A stretch of 64,000 nucleotides of DNA from a beta proteobacterium CB (GCA_000342265.1 CP004348.1:620001-684000), one strand, 5' to 3'. Positions 26,513 to 35,321 are shown, counted from the stretch's first letter. The notes: a model not told the origin generated them from the sequence alone. Numbers and translations: made by a program.

Positions 26513-27487
26513 ATGACTAAAAGTGCAAACTCGAGTTCAAAGTCTAAAAATGGGGGAGTCCTTGCTACAGCGAAGTCTTCCCCAGCGGTAGTTGGAAAAA
26601 AAGCGATACAAAAAAGGAAGGTAGCTGATAAAGTAGTTGTAGCACCCCAGAAACAGACCATCCATCAGAGAGCAAAATCTAATATGGCCATCAGCATTGA
26701 TGTTTCTCGTAAACCCTCTGAGTTGCAGGCTAGCTTGATTAATGCAGAAAAATTGCATTTGCAAGGGAAGCTACAAGAAGCCTGGGCACTGTATCAAACT
26801 ATTTTGCGTCAAGATCCAGTGCATTATGGGGCTATTCATGGGATGGGCTTAATTGCTGCCCAGATGAAAAGCTATTCAATGGCAATTGACTTGTTTAACA
26901 ATGCCATTGCAGTTGATTCATCTAACCCAAGGGCATATAGCAATCTAGGCAATGCATTAGCAAGTGAAGGAAAGCGGACACTAGCGCTTAAAAACTTTGA
27001 TATAGCCATTAAATTAGATCCTAGTTTTATCGATGCCATTAAAAATAGGGGTCTTGTGCGAGCAGAGCTAAAGCAATACAAATCTGCCTTGACTGATTTT
27101 GCAAGGGTACTTGAGTTAGCCCCTGGTTATTGGCGTGCGCATATCTACACGGCCAACGTCTTGATTTCTATGGGTAAGCTTGATAAAGCCTTGCATGCCT
27201 ACGATCTAGGATTAGCAGCCAATCCTAATAGTGCGACTTTATGCAATAACTTAGGTGCTATTTTATGTTCTATGGGGAGATTTAAATTAGCACTGCCAAG
27301 ACTGGAGAGGGCTATCAAAATTAATCCTCAATATGCTGAGGCATTTAATAATCGAGCTGTAGCGTTGATCGGTCTTAATAGAAAAGCTGATGCCTTAAAG
27401 AGCTACGATCACGCTCTTGAACTTAAGCCTGGCTATCAGGATGCGCTGACTGGTAAAGCCAAACTCCAAGCAAATCTCAGTCACTAA
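26513..27487 (+). CDS. TPR-repeat protein co-transcribed with the adhesin
   Basis: 324 aa. Residues 1-65 are Lys/Ser/Ala-rich and probably disordered. From about 78 to the end there are about seven tetratricopeptide repeats (LQEAWALYQTILRQDPVHYG, YSMAIDLFNNAIAVDSSNPR, ALKNFDIAIKLDPSFIDA and so on), similar to the TPR arrays of O-GlcNAc-transferase-like proteins but without a glycosyltransferase domain. No signal peptide or membrane segment, so probably cytosolic. The ATG lies 7 nt after the adhesin stop, so the two are almost certainly in one transcript. A chaperone or export-docking role for the adhesin is plausible but unproven. Confidence 0.85.
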   Translation: MTKSANSSSKSKNGGVLATAKSSPAVVGKKAIQKRKVADKVVVAPQKQTIHQRAKSNMAISIDVSRKPSELQASLINAEKLHLQGKLQEAWALYQTILRQDPVHYGAIHGMGLIAAQMKSYSMAIDLFNNAIAVDSSNPRAYSNLGNALASEGKRTLALKNFDIAIKLDPSFIDAIKNRGLVRAELKQYKSALTDFARVLELAPGYWRAHIYTANVLISMGKLDKALHAYDLGLAANPNSATLCNNLGAILCSMGRFKLALPRLERAIKINPQYAEAFNNRAVALIGLNRKADALKSYDHALELKPGYQDALTGKAKLQANLSH

Positions 27488-27502
27488 GCTAAGCCCAAAT
27501 AC

Positions 27503-28222
27503 TTAAATATCAGTAGCTCGGCGTTTTGGATGATTGCTCGGGTCGGTTGTCTTTTGGTATTTGCCACAAAATACATACAGCTCCATGCGATTACGCACGC
27601 CAATCTTGTCGTAAATCGACGCTAAATGATTTCGTAAGGTGTGCTCGCTAATATGCAGAGTCTCAGCAATTTCTTTGAGTGTCTTGCGGGAGTGCAGTTG
27701 AATGGCTCTGGTGACATTCTCTTCTTTGGGCGTGAGAAGGGACAATTTCTTTTGCGCAGGATTTAAATCTTTTTGGGCATTAGTTTGGGTTACCTGTTGC
27801 AAGATTCTCGAGGTCGCATTGCGGTTTAACCACAGCTCTCCTTGATAAATCTTTTCCATTGCCTTTAGTAAGGTGTCAGTAGATTCTGTTTTCAGGATCA
27901 CCCCACGAGCGCCCTTGACGATTGCTTGATCCTGTAAGGCAGAGTTGCGACTGCTGGTCAAAATAATAATTTTGGCATTACAGATGATTTGAAGGCTCGC
28001 TATCAGTTCAATACCGCTGGCATTTTCAAAGTCAGGCTCTAAGAGGATCAGGCTCGGTTGGTGATCCGCTGCGGCCTTTAGGGCATCTTCGGTATTGCTA
28101 GCAGTTTCACAAACAGTAAAGCGTGGATCTTGATTAATGAGCTGGCCAATTCCCCAAAGCGTAATTTGTTGGGGATCTATGGCGAGTACTTTGATTAACT
28201 TTTTGTCGAATTTAGCATGCAT
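27503..28222 (-). CDS. NarL/FixJ-family response regulator with an atypical receiver
   Basis: 239 aa: receiver domain (about 10-125) and LuxR-type HTH (about 160-228, LTPKEENVTRAIQLHSRKTL, then SEHTLRNHLASIYDKIGV). The usual phospho-acceptor aspartate is replaced by Glu62 (LILLEPDFEN where LLD is expected). The acidic pair has only Asp16, followed by Pro17. The conserved Thr89 and Lys111 remain. The receiver is therefore unlikely to accept phosphate in the standard way and may be locked in an active-like state or respond to another signal. No partner kinase lies in the window. It is convergent with the TPR gene and divergent from the HD-GYP/GGDEF gene. Confidence 0.88.
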   Translation of the reverse strand: MHAKFDKKLIKVLAIDPQQITLWGIGQLINQDPRFTVCETASNTEDALKAAADHQPSLILLEPDFENASGIELIASLQIICNAKIIILTSSRNSALQDQAIVKGARGVILKTESTDTLLKAMEKIYQGELWLNRNATSRILQQVTQTNAQKDLNPAQKKLSLLTPKEENVTRAIQLHSRKTLKEIAETLHISEHTLRNHLASIYDKIGVRNRMELYVFCGKYQKTTDPSNHPKRRATDI

Positions 28223-28464
28223 AGAGGTTTAAGTGTAACTCTGCTTAGTGGCGACATAGCTCTTTTGCTATGTTTGGAATATGGGTAAGTTTATAGTACA
28301 TATCTACTAATTTCTCATCATTTTTCTTATTAAATTGTAGAACAATATGATTTGAGGAAAAATCCAATTATGCTGTGGATTAGATTGCTGGAAAAGCAAA
28401 TAAATGTAAAAAATCAAAATAATATCTATGCCATTTGACTTCAATACACAGCTAAATTTATAGC
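28223..28464. other. 242-bp divergent intergenic region, AT-rich
   Basis: Contains the promoters of the response regulator (leftward) and the HD-GYP/GGDEF gene (rightward). Very AT-rich (for example 28310-28450). I see no palindrome matching operators A-C and no clear promoter hexamer pair. Confidence 0.4.
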
Positions 28465-31239
28465 ATGGAACTTTTCAACCAACTTTTCTACTTAACTTAT
28501 GGGGCAATTGTCCTAGTAGTCTTCTTTGGATCTTTTGCGGGCAAAGATTTCAAGCTGCTTAGTAGAGAGTATCTGTATTGGCCCACGGCTTTAATACTGA
28601 TGATTGTGTCAAGCTTAGGTTTTGTTTTAGCAGCCTTTAGCCCCCGGTATTTCTTATCGCTGGCAAACTCTACTTTGGTTTTTTCAGGTCTCGCCAGCAT
28701 CCTCTTCATTAGATCATGGCGTATGGGATCTAAGGCCCTACAGCCCAAATTCTTTTGGGCTGGATTACTGGCATTTTTAATCATCTTCGAAGGTTTTAGG
28801 CAGCTTGCATCGTTTGAGACTCGTGTGCTTCTGATGGGCTCCATTCTCACGATGATTAATTTATGGGGTATCTATGAGGTTCAGGCTCAGTCTAAGGCCG
28901 AAACATCGCCACAGTTACGGATATTAGCCGTCGCTTTTGTATTTCAAATTTGTTTCATGATATTTCGTACTTTTGTTTCATCCCAGCAAGATTCTGGTGC
29001 GATCACTATTTATCAAGAGGATCTATTTCCCGCAATTTTGCGTGCCATCGGAATTGCTTCTAATTTGTTGGTTTATATCGCAATCAGCAATATTCTTTTA
29101 GAGCGATCCTGGAAAAAAGAGGAAAAAAAATCATCGAAGGCAGAATTGAGGATGCTTTCCAGCCTAAATGCACTGGCCTTGGCTCGAGATAATGAAACTG
29201 GTAGTCACATTATTAGAACTCAGGGCTACGTGAAGAGTTTGGCAAAACGTTTGAAAGCAAGTGGCCAGTACGCGGATCAACTGAGTGATAAGCAAATCGA
29301 GAATCTATATAAGGCAGCTCCACTTCATGATGTTGGGAAGGTGGGGATACCGGATCATATCCTTTACAAAGAGGGCCCGCTTAGCAAGGATGAGTGGGGC
29401 ATTATGAAGACCCACACTACGATTGGTGAGTATGTCCTCTCATCTGCTAAGGCGCAATTGGATGAAATTGTTGAGGATGATGACGTCATTGAGACAGCTA
29501 TTGCCATAGCAAGTTCCCATCATGAGAGATGGGATGGTCAGGGCTATCCGCGGGGAATTTCTGGCCAAGATATCCCATTGCCTGCTCGGATTATGGCATT
29601 GGCGGATATGTACGATGCCTTAGTCAGTGAGCGGGTCTACAAGCGGGAGTGGAGTCATCAAGATGCTGTAGAGGAGATTATCAAGAAGAGGGGGTCTCAT
29701 TTCGATCCCTTGGTAGTGGATGCTTTTATTGCTGAAAAAGATGAGTTTCAATCGATTGCTCAAAAGCACAAGGATGATGTTACTGAATTTAAGGTTTTTT
29801 CAGATATCAGTCAGACAAGCGAACACAGGCTGCGTCGTTCAGAAGAAAAATTCCAGATTCTGTTTGAGCACTCACCAATTGGTATGGCCTTAGTTGACCA
29901 TGCAACGGGTAAATTTCTGGAGGCTAATTTTGCGCTGTTGGCATATACCGGATATACGAAAGAAGAATTCCTAAAGCTATCTTTTTGGGACATTACTCCT
30001 ATTGAATATGTCTCTCAAGAGGAGATGCAGATTGCTGAACTTAATCGAACTGGATCATTTGGGCCAAATAAAAAAGAATATATTCGGAAAGATGGATCCC
30101 GTTTTCCTATTTCGCTAAGCGGTTTTATTCTGAATGATGCCGAGGGTCGAAAATTAGTCTGGGGAATTATTGAAGATATCAGTATTAAGGAGAGGGCCCA
30201 AAAGCAAGCTGCAGCACGCAACACAGTACTAGAGTTACTCGCAAAAAATAGCCCCACAGAAGTGGCGCTTTTTCAGATAGCGTCTGATGTCGAAAGGGCG
30301 CAGCCTGGCACATTTTGTAGCATTCTGACTCTTGGTGAGGATAAAAAGAGTTTGAAGATTGGTGCCGCACCAAGAATCCCTGCATTTTTTTCTGCAGCGG
30401 TTGAGTCTCTTGTTGTTGCAGCAGGAGTGGGTTGTTGCGGTGATGCGATTATTACCGGTAAAAATTCATTTGCACATAATTTAGAGACGGATCCGAACTG
30501 GGCCGCCTATCAGTCTTTGGTGCAAAAGTCTGGCTTTAAATCCTGCTGGTCACATCCTATTTATTCCTCCAACGGAGAGATTCTGGGTACGCTTGCTACC
30601 TATAGGCTGACAACCTACACCCCAACTGCTGAAGAAATTGCTGACATTGATGCTGCAGCCAATCTTGTAAGCATTGTTTTGGAGCGAAAAAATTTAGAGT
30701 TTCAGGTTGAAAAATTAGCGCTCTATGACTATTTGACAGGATTGCCAAATCGTTATTTGCTGATGGACCGTATCAAGCTAGCAATGTCAGTTAGTAAGCG
30801 TAGTAAACGTTATGGTGCATTGTTATTTATTGATTTAGACGAATTAAAAGCCCTAAATGATCAGTATGGGCATTATGCAGGTGATGCATTGCTAGTTCAA
30901 AGTGCACAAAGAATGCAGTCCTGTCTTCGCGAAAGTGATACTGTTGCACGATTTGGCGGAGATGAATTTGTCATTATCTTGCCGGAGATTGGTACGGAGT
31001 TAGATAGGGTCATCGAACAAGTCAAGATCATTGCGAAAAAAATATTAGCATCGCTGAAAGAGCCTTATCACTTAGAATGCGATGATAAGCAGGTTGAATA
31101 TTTTTCTAGTGCCAGTATTGGTTGTAAAGTATTTATAGACGAATCCAGTACACCAGAACAGATTCTCAAGATGGCTGATACATCTATGTATCGAGCAAAA
31201 AGATTGGGTGGAAACCGTATCGATTTAATCGATTTTTAG
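28465..31239 (+). CDS. Membrane HD-GYP-PAS-GAF-GGDEF cyclic-di-GMP protein
   Basis: 924 aa with both a c-di-GMP phosphodiesterase and a diguanylate cyclase domain. About seven hydrophobic helices span residues 5-215. The HD-GYP domain (about 225-430) keeps APLHDVGKVGIP and SSHHERWDGQGYPRG. A PAS domain follows (about 455-575), then GAF (about 585-745) and a C-terminal GGDEF domain (about 755-924) with intact GGDEF (RFGGDEFVIILPE) and an RxxD inhibitory site (RESD) five residues upstream. Placing HD-GYP before GGDEF in one chain is uncommon; most dual proteins pair GGDEF with EAL. Both halves look catalytic, so the sensors probably set the direction. It is the third c-di-GMP enzyme of the adhesion block. 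Confidence 0.9.
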   Translation: MELFNQLFYLTYGAIVLVVFFGSFAGKDFKLLSREYLYWPTALILMIVSSLGFVLAAFSPRYFLSLANSTLVFSGLASILFIRSWRMGSKALQPKFFWAGLLAFLIIFEGFRQLASFETRVLLMGSILTMINLWGIYEVQAQSKAETSPQLRILAVAFVFQICFMIFRTFVSSQQDSGAITIYQEDLFPAILRAIGIASNLLVYIAISNILLERSWKKEEKKSSKAELRMLSSLNALALARDNETGSHIIRTQGYVKSLAKRLKASGQYADQLSDKQIENLYKAAPLHDVGKVGIPDHILYKEGPLSKDEWGIMKTHTTIGEYVLSSAKAQLDEIVEDDDVIETAIAIASSHHERWDGQGYPRGISGQDIPLPARIMALADMYDALVSERVYKREWSHQDAVEEIIKKRGSHFDPLVVDAFIAEKDEFQSIAQKHKDDVTEFKVFSDISQTSEHRLRRSEEKFQILFEHSPIGMALVDHATGKFLEANFALLAYTGYTKEEFLKLSFWDITPIEYVSQEEMQIAELNRTGSFGPNKKEYIRKDGSRFPISLSGFILNDAEGRKLVWGIIEDISIKERAQKQAAARNTVLELLAKNSPTEVALFQIASDVERAQPGTFCSILTLGEDKKSLKIGAAPRIPAFFSAAVESLVVAAGVGCCGDAIITGKNSFAHNLETDPNWAAYQSLVQKSGFKSCWSHPIYSSNGEILGTLATYRLTTYTPTAEEIADIDAAANLVSIVLERKNLEFQVEKLALYDYLTGLPNRYLLMDRIKLAMSVSKRSKRYGALLFIDLDELKALNDQYGHYAGDALLVQSAQRMQSCLRESDTVARFGGDEFVIILPEIGTELDRVIEQVKIIAKKILASLKEPYHLECDDKQVEYFSSASIGCKVFIDESSTPEQILKMADTSMYRAKRLGGNRIDLIDF

Positions 31240-31303
31240 TATCTACGAATTTACAGCGGCTTTATAGTAAGACAGTGAGGCGGGTGTATAGTTCATCTTG
31301 CTC

Positions 31304-32641
31304 ATGAGTCCTACAACCGACCCTCGAACCATATTGTCCTCAGAAATAGAAATCACCCCTGAATATCAGGAGGTGATCGATGCTATCGAGCGTCACGACC
31401 CCTACATATTTGTCAGTGGTAAAGCGGGTACGGGTAAAACCACTCTAATTGGCTACTTGCGGGAACACATTCCAGGTAATGTAGTGGTGGTTGCGCCAAC
31501 GGGCGTTGCAGCCTTGCAAGTGAAGGGTGTCACGATTCACTCCTTCTTTCGCTTGCCACCACGCTTGATATTTCCAGAAGAAGATATCAAGCCGCTAAAG
31601 GATAAGCGCCTCTATAAAGATATCCGCTTACTCATTATTGATGAGATTTCGATGGTGAGGGCGGATGTAATCGATGCAATAGATTTATTCTTGCGCGCTA
31701 ATGGCCCTCACAAAAGCCAACCCTTTGGTGGTATTCAAGTGATGTTTGTAGGGGATTTATTTCAACTGCCCCCAGTTGTTTCTCAGGCCGACATGCAAGT
31801 GCTTGCGGAGCGTGGTTACGAGGGCCCATATTTCTTCTGCGCCATGGCCCTGCATCGTAAAGATGTGACGATGGTGGAGTTATCAAAAATATTCCGTCAA
31901 AAAGATGTGCACTTTGCGGGACTTCTTAATCAGATCCGTATCAATCAAGATATAGATGAAGCGCTCGACACCTTAAATGCGGTTTGTTATGAAACAAAAA
32001 AAGAGATTGATGAGCAAACCATCACCTTAACCACAACTAACGCACGTGCTGATCAAATTAATCATGCCGGCCTACGGGCCTTAACAACCGAGGCCAAGGT
32101 CTACACTGGCAATAGCACTGGTAAGTTCAATGTAGATGACCGCAATTTGCCTTCACCGAATCACCTAAGCTTAAAGGTAGGTGCAAAGGTGATGTTTACT
32201 GCAACTGATAGCAACTTTCCGAAGCGCTGGGTGAACGGCACTATTGGCGTAGTTCGAGAATTGTTACCCAATACCGTGAAGGTCATGGTGCAAAACGGGC
32301 CTTACTCAAACACAGTTGAAGTCAAAGGGCATCAGTGGGAGTCCTATCGCTACGATCACGACATGATGTCTGGAAAGATTTCACCAAATATCATTGGTAC
32401 CTTTGTACAGATCCCCTTGATGTTAGCGTGGGCTGTCACGATTCATAAGAGTCAAGGCAAGACCCTAGAGAAGATCAAAGTAGATCTCTCATCGGGAGCA
32501 TTTGCTTCAGGGCAGGTCTATGTTGCCCTAAGTCGCTGCACCTCAATTGAAGGCATCACACTTGAGCGACCTATACAGCCCAAGGACGTGAGCTGTGATC
32601 AAGAGGTCAAACGTTTTTATCTGAACTGCTTGCCTAGTTAG
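31304..32641 (+). CDS. Pif1/RecD-like superfamily 1 DNA helicase
   Basis: ATP-dependent helicase-like protein, 445 aa from ATG 31304 (a TTG at 31298 adds two residues). Motif I is SGKAGTGKTTL; APTGVAALQVKGVTIHSFF is the motif Ia region; LLIIDEISMVRADV is motif II; GDLFQLPPV is motif III; and the C-terminal half has AWAVTIHKSQGKTL and VYVALSRCTS of the UvrD-like second domain. The family includes Pif1 and Dda/RecD2-type helicases; bacterial Pif1 homologues unwind 5'-3' and resolve G-quadruplexes. The stop overlaps the convergent antitoxin stop by 4 nt. Confidence 0.9.
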   Translation: MSPTTDPRTILSSEIEITPEYQEVIDAIERHDPYIFVSGKAGTGKTTLIGYLREHIPGNVVVVAPTGVAALQVKGVTIHSFFRLPPRLIFPEEDIKPLKDKRLYKDIRLLIIDEISMVRADVIDAIDLFLRANGPHKSQPFGGIQVMFVGDLFQLPPVVSQADMQVLAERGYEGPYFFCAMALHRKDVTMVELSKIFRQKDVHFAGLLNQIRINQDIDEALDTLNAVCYETKKEIDEQTITLTTTNARADQINHAGLRALTTEAKVYTGNSTGKFNVDDRNLPSPNHLSLKVGAKVMFTATDSNFPKRWVNGTIGVVRELLPNTVKVMVQNGPYSNTVEVKGHQWESYRYDHDMMSGKISPNIIGTFVQIPLMLAWAVTIHKSQGKTLEKIKVDLSSGAFASGQVYVALSRCTSIEGITLERPIQPKDVSCDQEVKRFYLNCLPS

Positions 32642-32982
32642 GCTGCTTTTGCCATTCTCTTGCTGCTCTTTTGTTTCTCGGCGCGCTGTTTTTCTAGTGC
32701 TTCACTGGCAATCAACTTAAATTCACCCTCAACGAATCTTTTCAAGGCCTCGCGCATGAGGGGTTGATAGCCCATATCGTATTTAGCGCCCAAGAGCTTG
32801 TAGGACTCAATCAATTCTTGTTCTAGTCTGATGGAGATCATTTGCAAGCCTAACGCCGCATCAATTTGGGCGCCAATTTTTTTATCGACTGCTCTCGCAT
32901 GCTTAAGCTCGCTACCGAGTTTACCGAGCTCCCAAGCCTCAGCAGAATTCTCTATTTTTATCTTCTTACTTTTTGCGATCAT
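32638..32982 (-). CDS. BrnA/CopG-like antitoxin
   Basis: 114 aa from the ATG at 32982, chosen because AACGAGGAAAGCG gives a good ribosome site just before it. An upstream in-frame start at 33099 would overlap the toxin end. The C-terminal half (MISIRLEQELIESYKLLGAKYDMGYQPLMREALKRFV) resembles the ribbon-helix-helix of BrnA-type antitoxins, which bind DNA and neutralise the partner. It is Lys-rich at both ends. It is downstream of the toxin gene, the usual BrnT-BrnA order. Confidence 0.75.
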   Translation of the reverse strand: MIAKSKKIKIENSAEAWELGKLGSELKHARAVDKKIGAQIDAALGLQMISIRLEQELIESYKLLGAKYDMGYQPLMREALKRFVEGEFKLIASEALEKQRAEKQKSSKRMAKAA

Positions 32983-33037
32983 CGCTTTCCTCGTTCTTGA
33001 GTTTTCATATTTCGCCACTTTTGTAGAAATGACACTT

Positions 33038-33331
33038 TTAGTAAGGTATTGATATTGTATTGTATATACGAATTTCAGTTGAATTTGGTGGAAATGCACT
33101 TTTTAAGTAGATTAGCCCATCATCAAAGATAAAAACTACTTTTATTAGAATTCCCCGATTATTTTCTGCGATAAACCATTCCGTTGGAGGCTCCGTTTGG
33201 TGGTCAACTCTATTATCTGTTAGATAAGAGCGAGCTCTATTAAGGAAGCACTGTTCAACATCTTGACGGGTAATCCGATGCTTGAGGGTTAACTTTTCTT
33301 CGATTGCTGTGCTAATTACCAGATTTTTCAC
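33038..33331 (-). CDS. BrnT-like small toxin (DUF4258-type)
   Basis: 97 aa from a GTG start, preceded by AGGGG. The sequence pattern (ITRQDVEQCFLNR, TDNRVDHQTEPPTEWFIAEN, GILIKVVFIFDDGLIYLKSA, EIRIYN) belongs to the small proteins often annotated as ADP-ribosyl-(dinitrogen reductase) hydrolase, which are related in size and partner to BrnT RNase toxins. No catalytic residue can be fixed from sequence alone. It is followed by the antitoxin gene 55 bp downstream. Confidence 0.75.
   Translation of the reverse strand: MKNLVISTAIEEKLTLKHRITRQDVEQCFLNRARSYLTDNRVDHQTEPPTEWFIAENNRGILIKVVFIFDDGLIYLKSAFPPNSTEIRIYNTISIPY
33057..33069. promoter_or_regulatory. Second copy of the toxin-antitoxin operator core
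   Basis: GTATTGTATATAC at 33057-33069 lies inside the 3' end of the toxin gene, upstream of the antitoxin. It is identical to the core of the operator at 33342-33358. It could give the antitoxin its own regulated promoter. Confidence 0.45.
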
Positions 33332-33341
33332 ACATTTGCCC

Positions 33342-33358
33342 CTGTATTGTATATACAG
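33342..33358. promoter_or_regulatory. Operator/promoter of the toxin-antitoxin pair
   Basis: CTGTATTGTATATACAG contains the inverted repeat CTGTAT/ATACAG and, on the minus strand, TATACAAT resembling a -10. It sits 10 bp before the toxin start codon. Ribbon-helix-helix antitoxins typically bind such short palindromes to repress their own operon. Confidence 0.6.
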
Positions 33359-33488
33359 ATTTTATCAAATGGGCGAATTTCAAAAGAAATTAGGTTGATT
33401 AACCCATAATTGAAGGAGTGGAATTAATTTGAATGGGTTTGAGTAGAGTCCCCATTAAAATTTTAATATTGCTACTTTGTGTTTTTAT

Positions 33489-33680
33489 GTGAAAAAAGAT
33501 CCCGTTAAAAATGATGAAAGCATTCGCTCTAAGAGCAGTGCTTCGAAGCGATTGCCTCGGGGTAAGGGAATGCTCAGGGCCAATTGGGGTGAAAGTTCAA
33601 AAGTTATCGCCAAGGATGGCGACGATAACTTGGTTCTTGGTGAGTTCCCAAATCTGGATGATCAATTTCTAGAGTGGTGA
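33489..33680 (+). CDS. Possible small hypothetical protein
   Basis: About 63 codons from a GTG at 33489 (a TTG at 33477 is also in frame). Basic first half (SKSSASKRLPRGKG), acidic end (GEFPNLDDQFLEW). No family recognised and no strong ribosome site. It fills the 353-bp gap between the toxin-antitoxin pair and the gamma-glutamyltransferase gene and ends 4 bp before the latter's stop. Could be a degraded antitoxin-like gene or a chance frame. Confidence 0.3.
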   Translation: MKKDPVKNDESIRSKSSASKRLPRGKGMLRANWGESSKVIAKDGDDNLVLGEFPNLDDQFLEW

Positions 33681-33684
33681 GCCC

Positions 33685-35274
33685 CTAGAAACCTGCTGCC
33701 AACCCATCTCGGCGATGATCGCTGCCAGCAATATAAGCATCCTTAGTTTCTTCGCCTAATAGCGCAATGGCTTGGGCGCTTCCAAAGTCCAAACTATTGG
33801 CTGGCATCACAGTGACTTCATGCCCCATTGCCTTTAGTCCCTCGACTACTGCGGTTGGCATGGAGGTCTCAACAGTGAGCTTACCCACATCATCAATTCT
33901 CCAGCGGGGTGCATCTGAACAGGCCTGTGGATTGAGATATTCATCAACAAAGCGCATTACAAACTGAAGATGTCCTTGTGGCTGCATATTGCCACCCATT
34001 ACGCCAAACGCCATTGCTGGCTGATTACCTTTTGTGAGGAATGCTGGAATGATGGTGTGGAAAGGGCGCTTACCTGGAGCCACTTGATTTGGGTGACCCT
34101 CAACCAAGCTAAAGCTCATACCGCGGTTATGGAAGGCAATGCCACCAGGGGCAACCACTCCAGAGCCAAAGCCTTTAAAGTTTGACTGAATGTAGGAAAT
34201 CATCATGCCAGATTCATCGGCGGCGCAGAGATAAACGGTACCGCCAGCATGTGGATCTCCCGCGCCGTAACTACCCGCTTGATTGTGATTAATCAGTGCA
34301 GCGCGGCTGGCTAAATAGCCTCTATCTAGTAGGGCGCTGGTTGGCACTTTCATGGTGCTGGCATCAGATACGTGAGCGTAAGCATCAGCAAAAGCAATCC
34401 GCATTGCTTCAACTTGCAAATGAATGCGCTGCGCAGAGTTTGCGGGATATTGTTTTACATTGGCCGCTTGCAAAATGCCGAGCGCCATCTGGGCAACGAT
34501 GCCTGAGCCATTAGGAGGAATCTCATGCAGGGTGTACTCACCATAATCAAACGCTAAAGGCTCAACCCACTCTGTTTGATTATTAGCAAAGTCAGCCATT
34601 GTGAAGCAGCCGCCAGTGCTTTGGGCAAAGTCGACCATACCTTGAGCTAGCTTCCCGGTGTAAAAAGACTCACCTTCAGTCTCGGCAATCTCGCGCAATG
34701 TTTTTGCCTGAGCGGGATAACGCCAAATTTGACCGGCAGTGGGAGACTTGCCCTCAATTAAAAATGAATCACTAAAACCAGGTTGATTCTTGAGAATCGG
34801 AATTGCTTCGCGCCATTGGCGAGCGATGACAGGGGAAACCGGAAAGCCGTTCTCAGCATAGTCAATCGCGCGCTTAAAGAGTTGCGCAAAAGGTAGCTTG
34901 CCAAATTTGCGAGATAACTCAATCCATCCCGAAACCATGCCTGGCACAGTGACGGTATTCCAGCCAATTAAATCCATGGCCGCTTTGCCAGAAAAATACT
35001 CTGGCGTCCAGGCAGCGGGTGCGCGACCAGAGGCATTCATACCATGTAGTTTTTTACCATCCCAAATCAATGCGAAACCATCGCCACCTAAGCCATTCAT
35101 AGTCGGCTCAACCACAGTAAGTGTGATTGCGGTAGCCAGTGCCGCGTCGACAGCATTGCCGCCGTTTTGTAAGGCCTCAATACCAGCTTGTGTGGCTAAT
35201 GGTTGAGAGCTTGCAACAGCGTTCTTGGCTAAGACTGGGGCGCGGCCGCCACCAAAAGGGGGTGATATCAACAT
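33685..35274 (-). CDS. Gamma-glutamyltransferase-family Ntn hydrolase
   Basis: 529 aa, cytosolic-looking (no signal peptide). The N-terminal half has the family pattern QAGIEALQNGGNAVDAALAT and NGLGGDGFALIWDG. The self-cleavage/nucleophile threonine is expected in AGGTVYLCAADESGMMISYI at about residue 355, giving the small subunit. The C-terminal FGVMGGNMQPQGH and PRWRID are typical of the subgroup related to YwrD and cephalosporin-acylase-like enzymes. Classical GGT enzymes are exported and transfer glutamyl groups from glutathione. Without a signal peptide this one may act on a cytosolic substrate. Confidence 0.9.
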   Translation of the reverse strand: MLISPPFGGGRAPVLAKNAVASSQPLATQAGIEALQNGGNAVDAALATAITLTVVEPTMNGLGGDGFALIWDGKKLHGMNASGRAPAAWTPEYFSGKAAMDLIGWNTVTVPGMVSGWIELSRKFGKLPFAQLFKRAIDYAENGFPVSPVIARQWREAIPILKNQPGFSDSFLIEGKSPTAGQIWRYPAQAKTLREIAETEGESFYTGKLAQGMVDFAQSTGGCFTMADFANNQTEWVEPLAFDYGEYTLHEIPPNGSGIVAQMALGILQAANVKQYPANSAQRIHLQVEAMRIAFADAYAHVSDASTMKVPTSALLDRGYLASRAALINHNQAGSYGAGDPHAGGTVYLCAADESGMMISYIQSNFKGFGSGVVAPGGIAFHNRGMSFSLVEGHPNQVAPGKRPFHTIIPAFLTKGNQPAMAFGVMGGNMQPQGHLQFVMRFVDEYLNPQACSDAPRWRIDDVGKLTVETSMPTAVVEGLKAMGHEVTVMPANSLDFGSAQAIALLGEETKDAYIAGSDHRRDGLAAGF

Positions 35275-35321
35275 GGATCTAATCTATTCAATAAGTGGGT
35301 GTGCACAAAACTACTGAGCAA

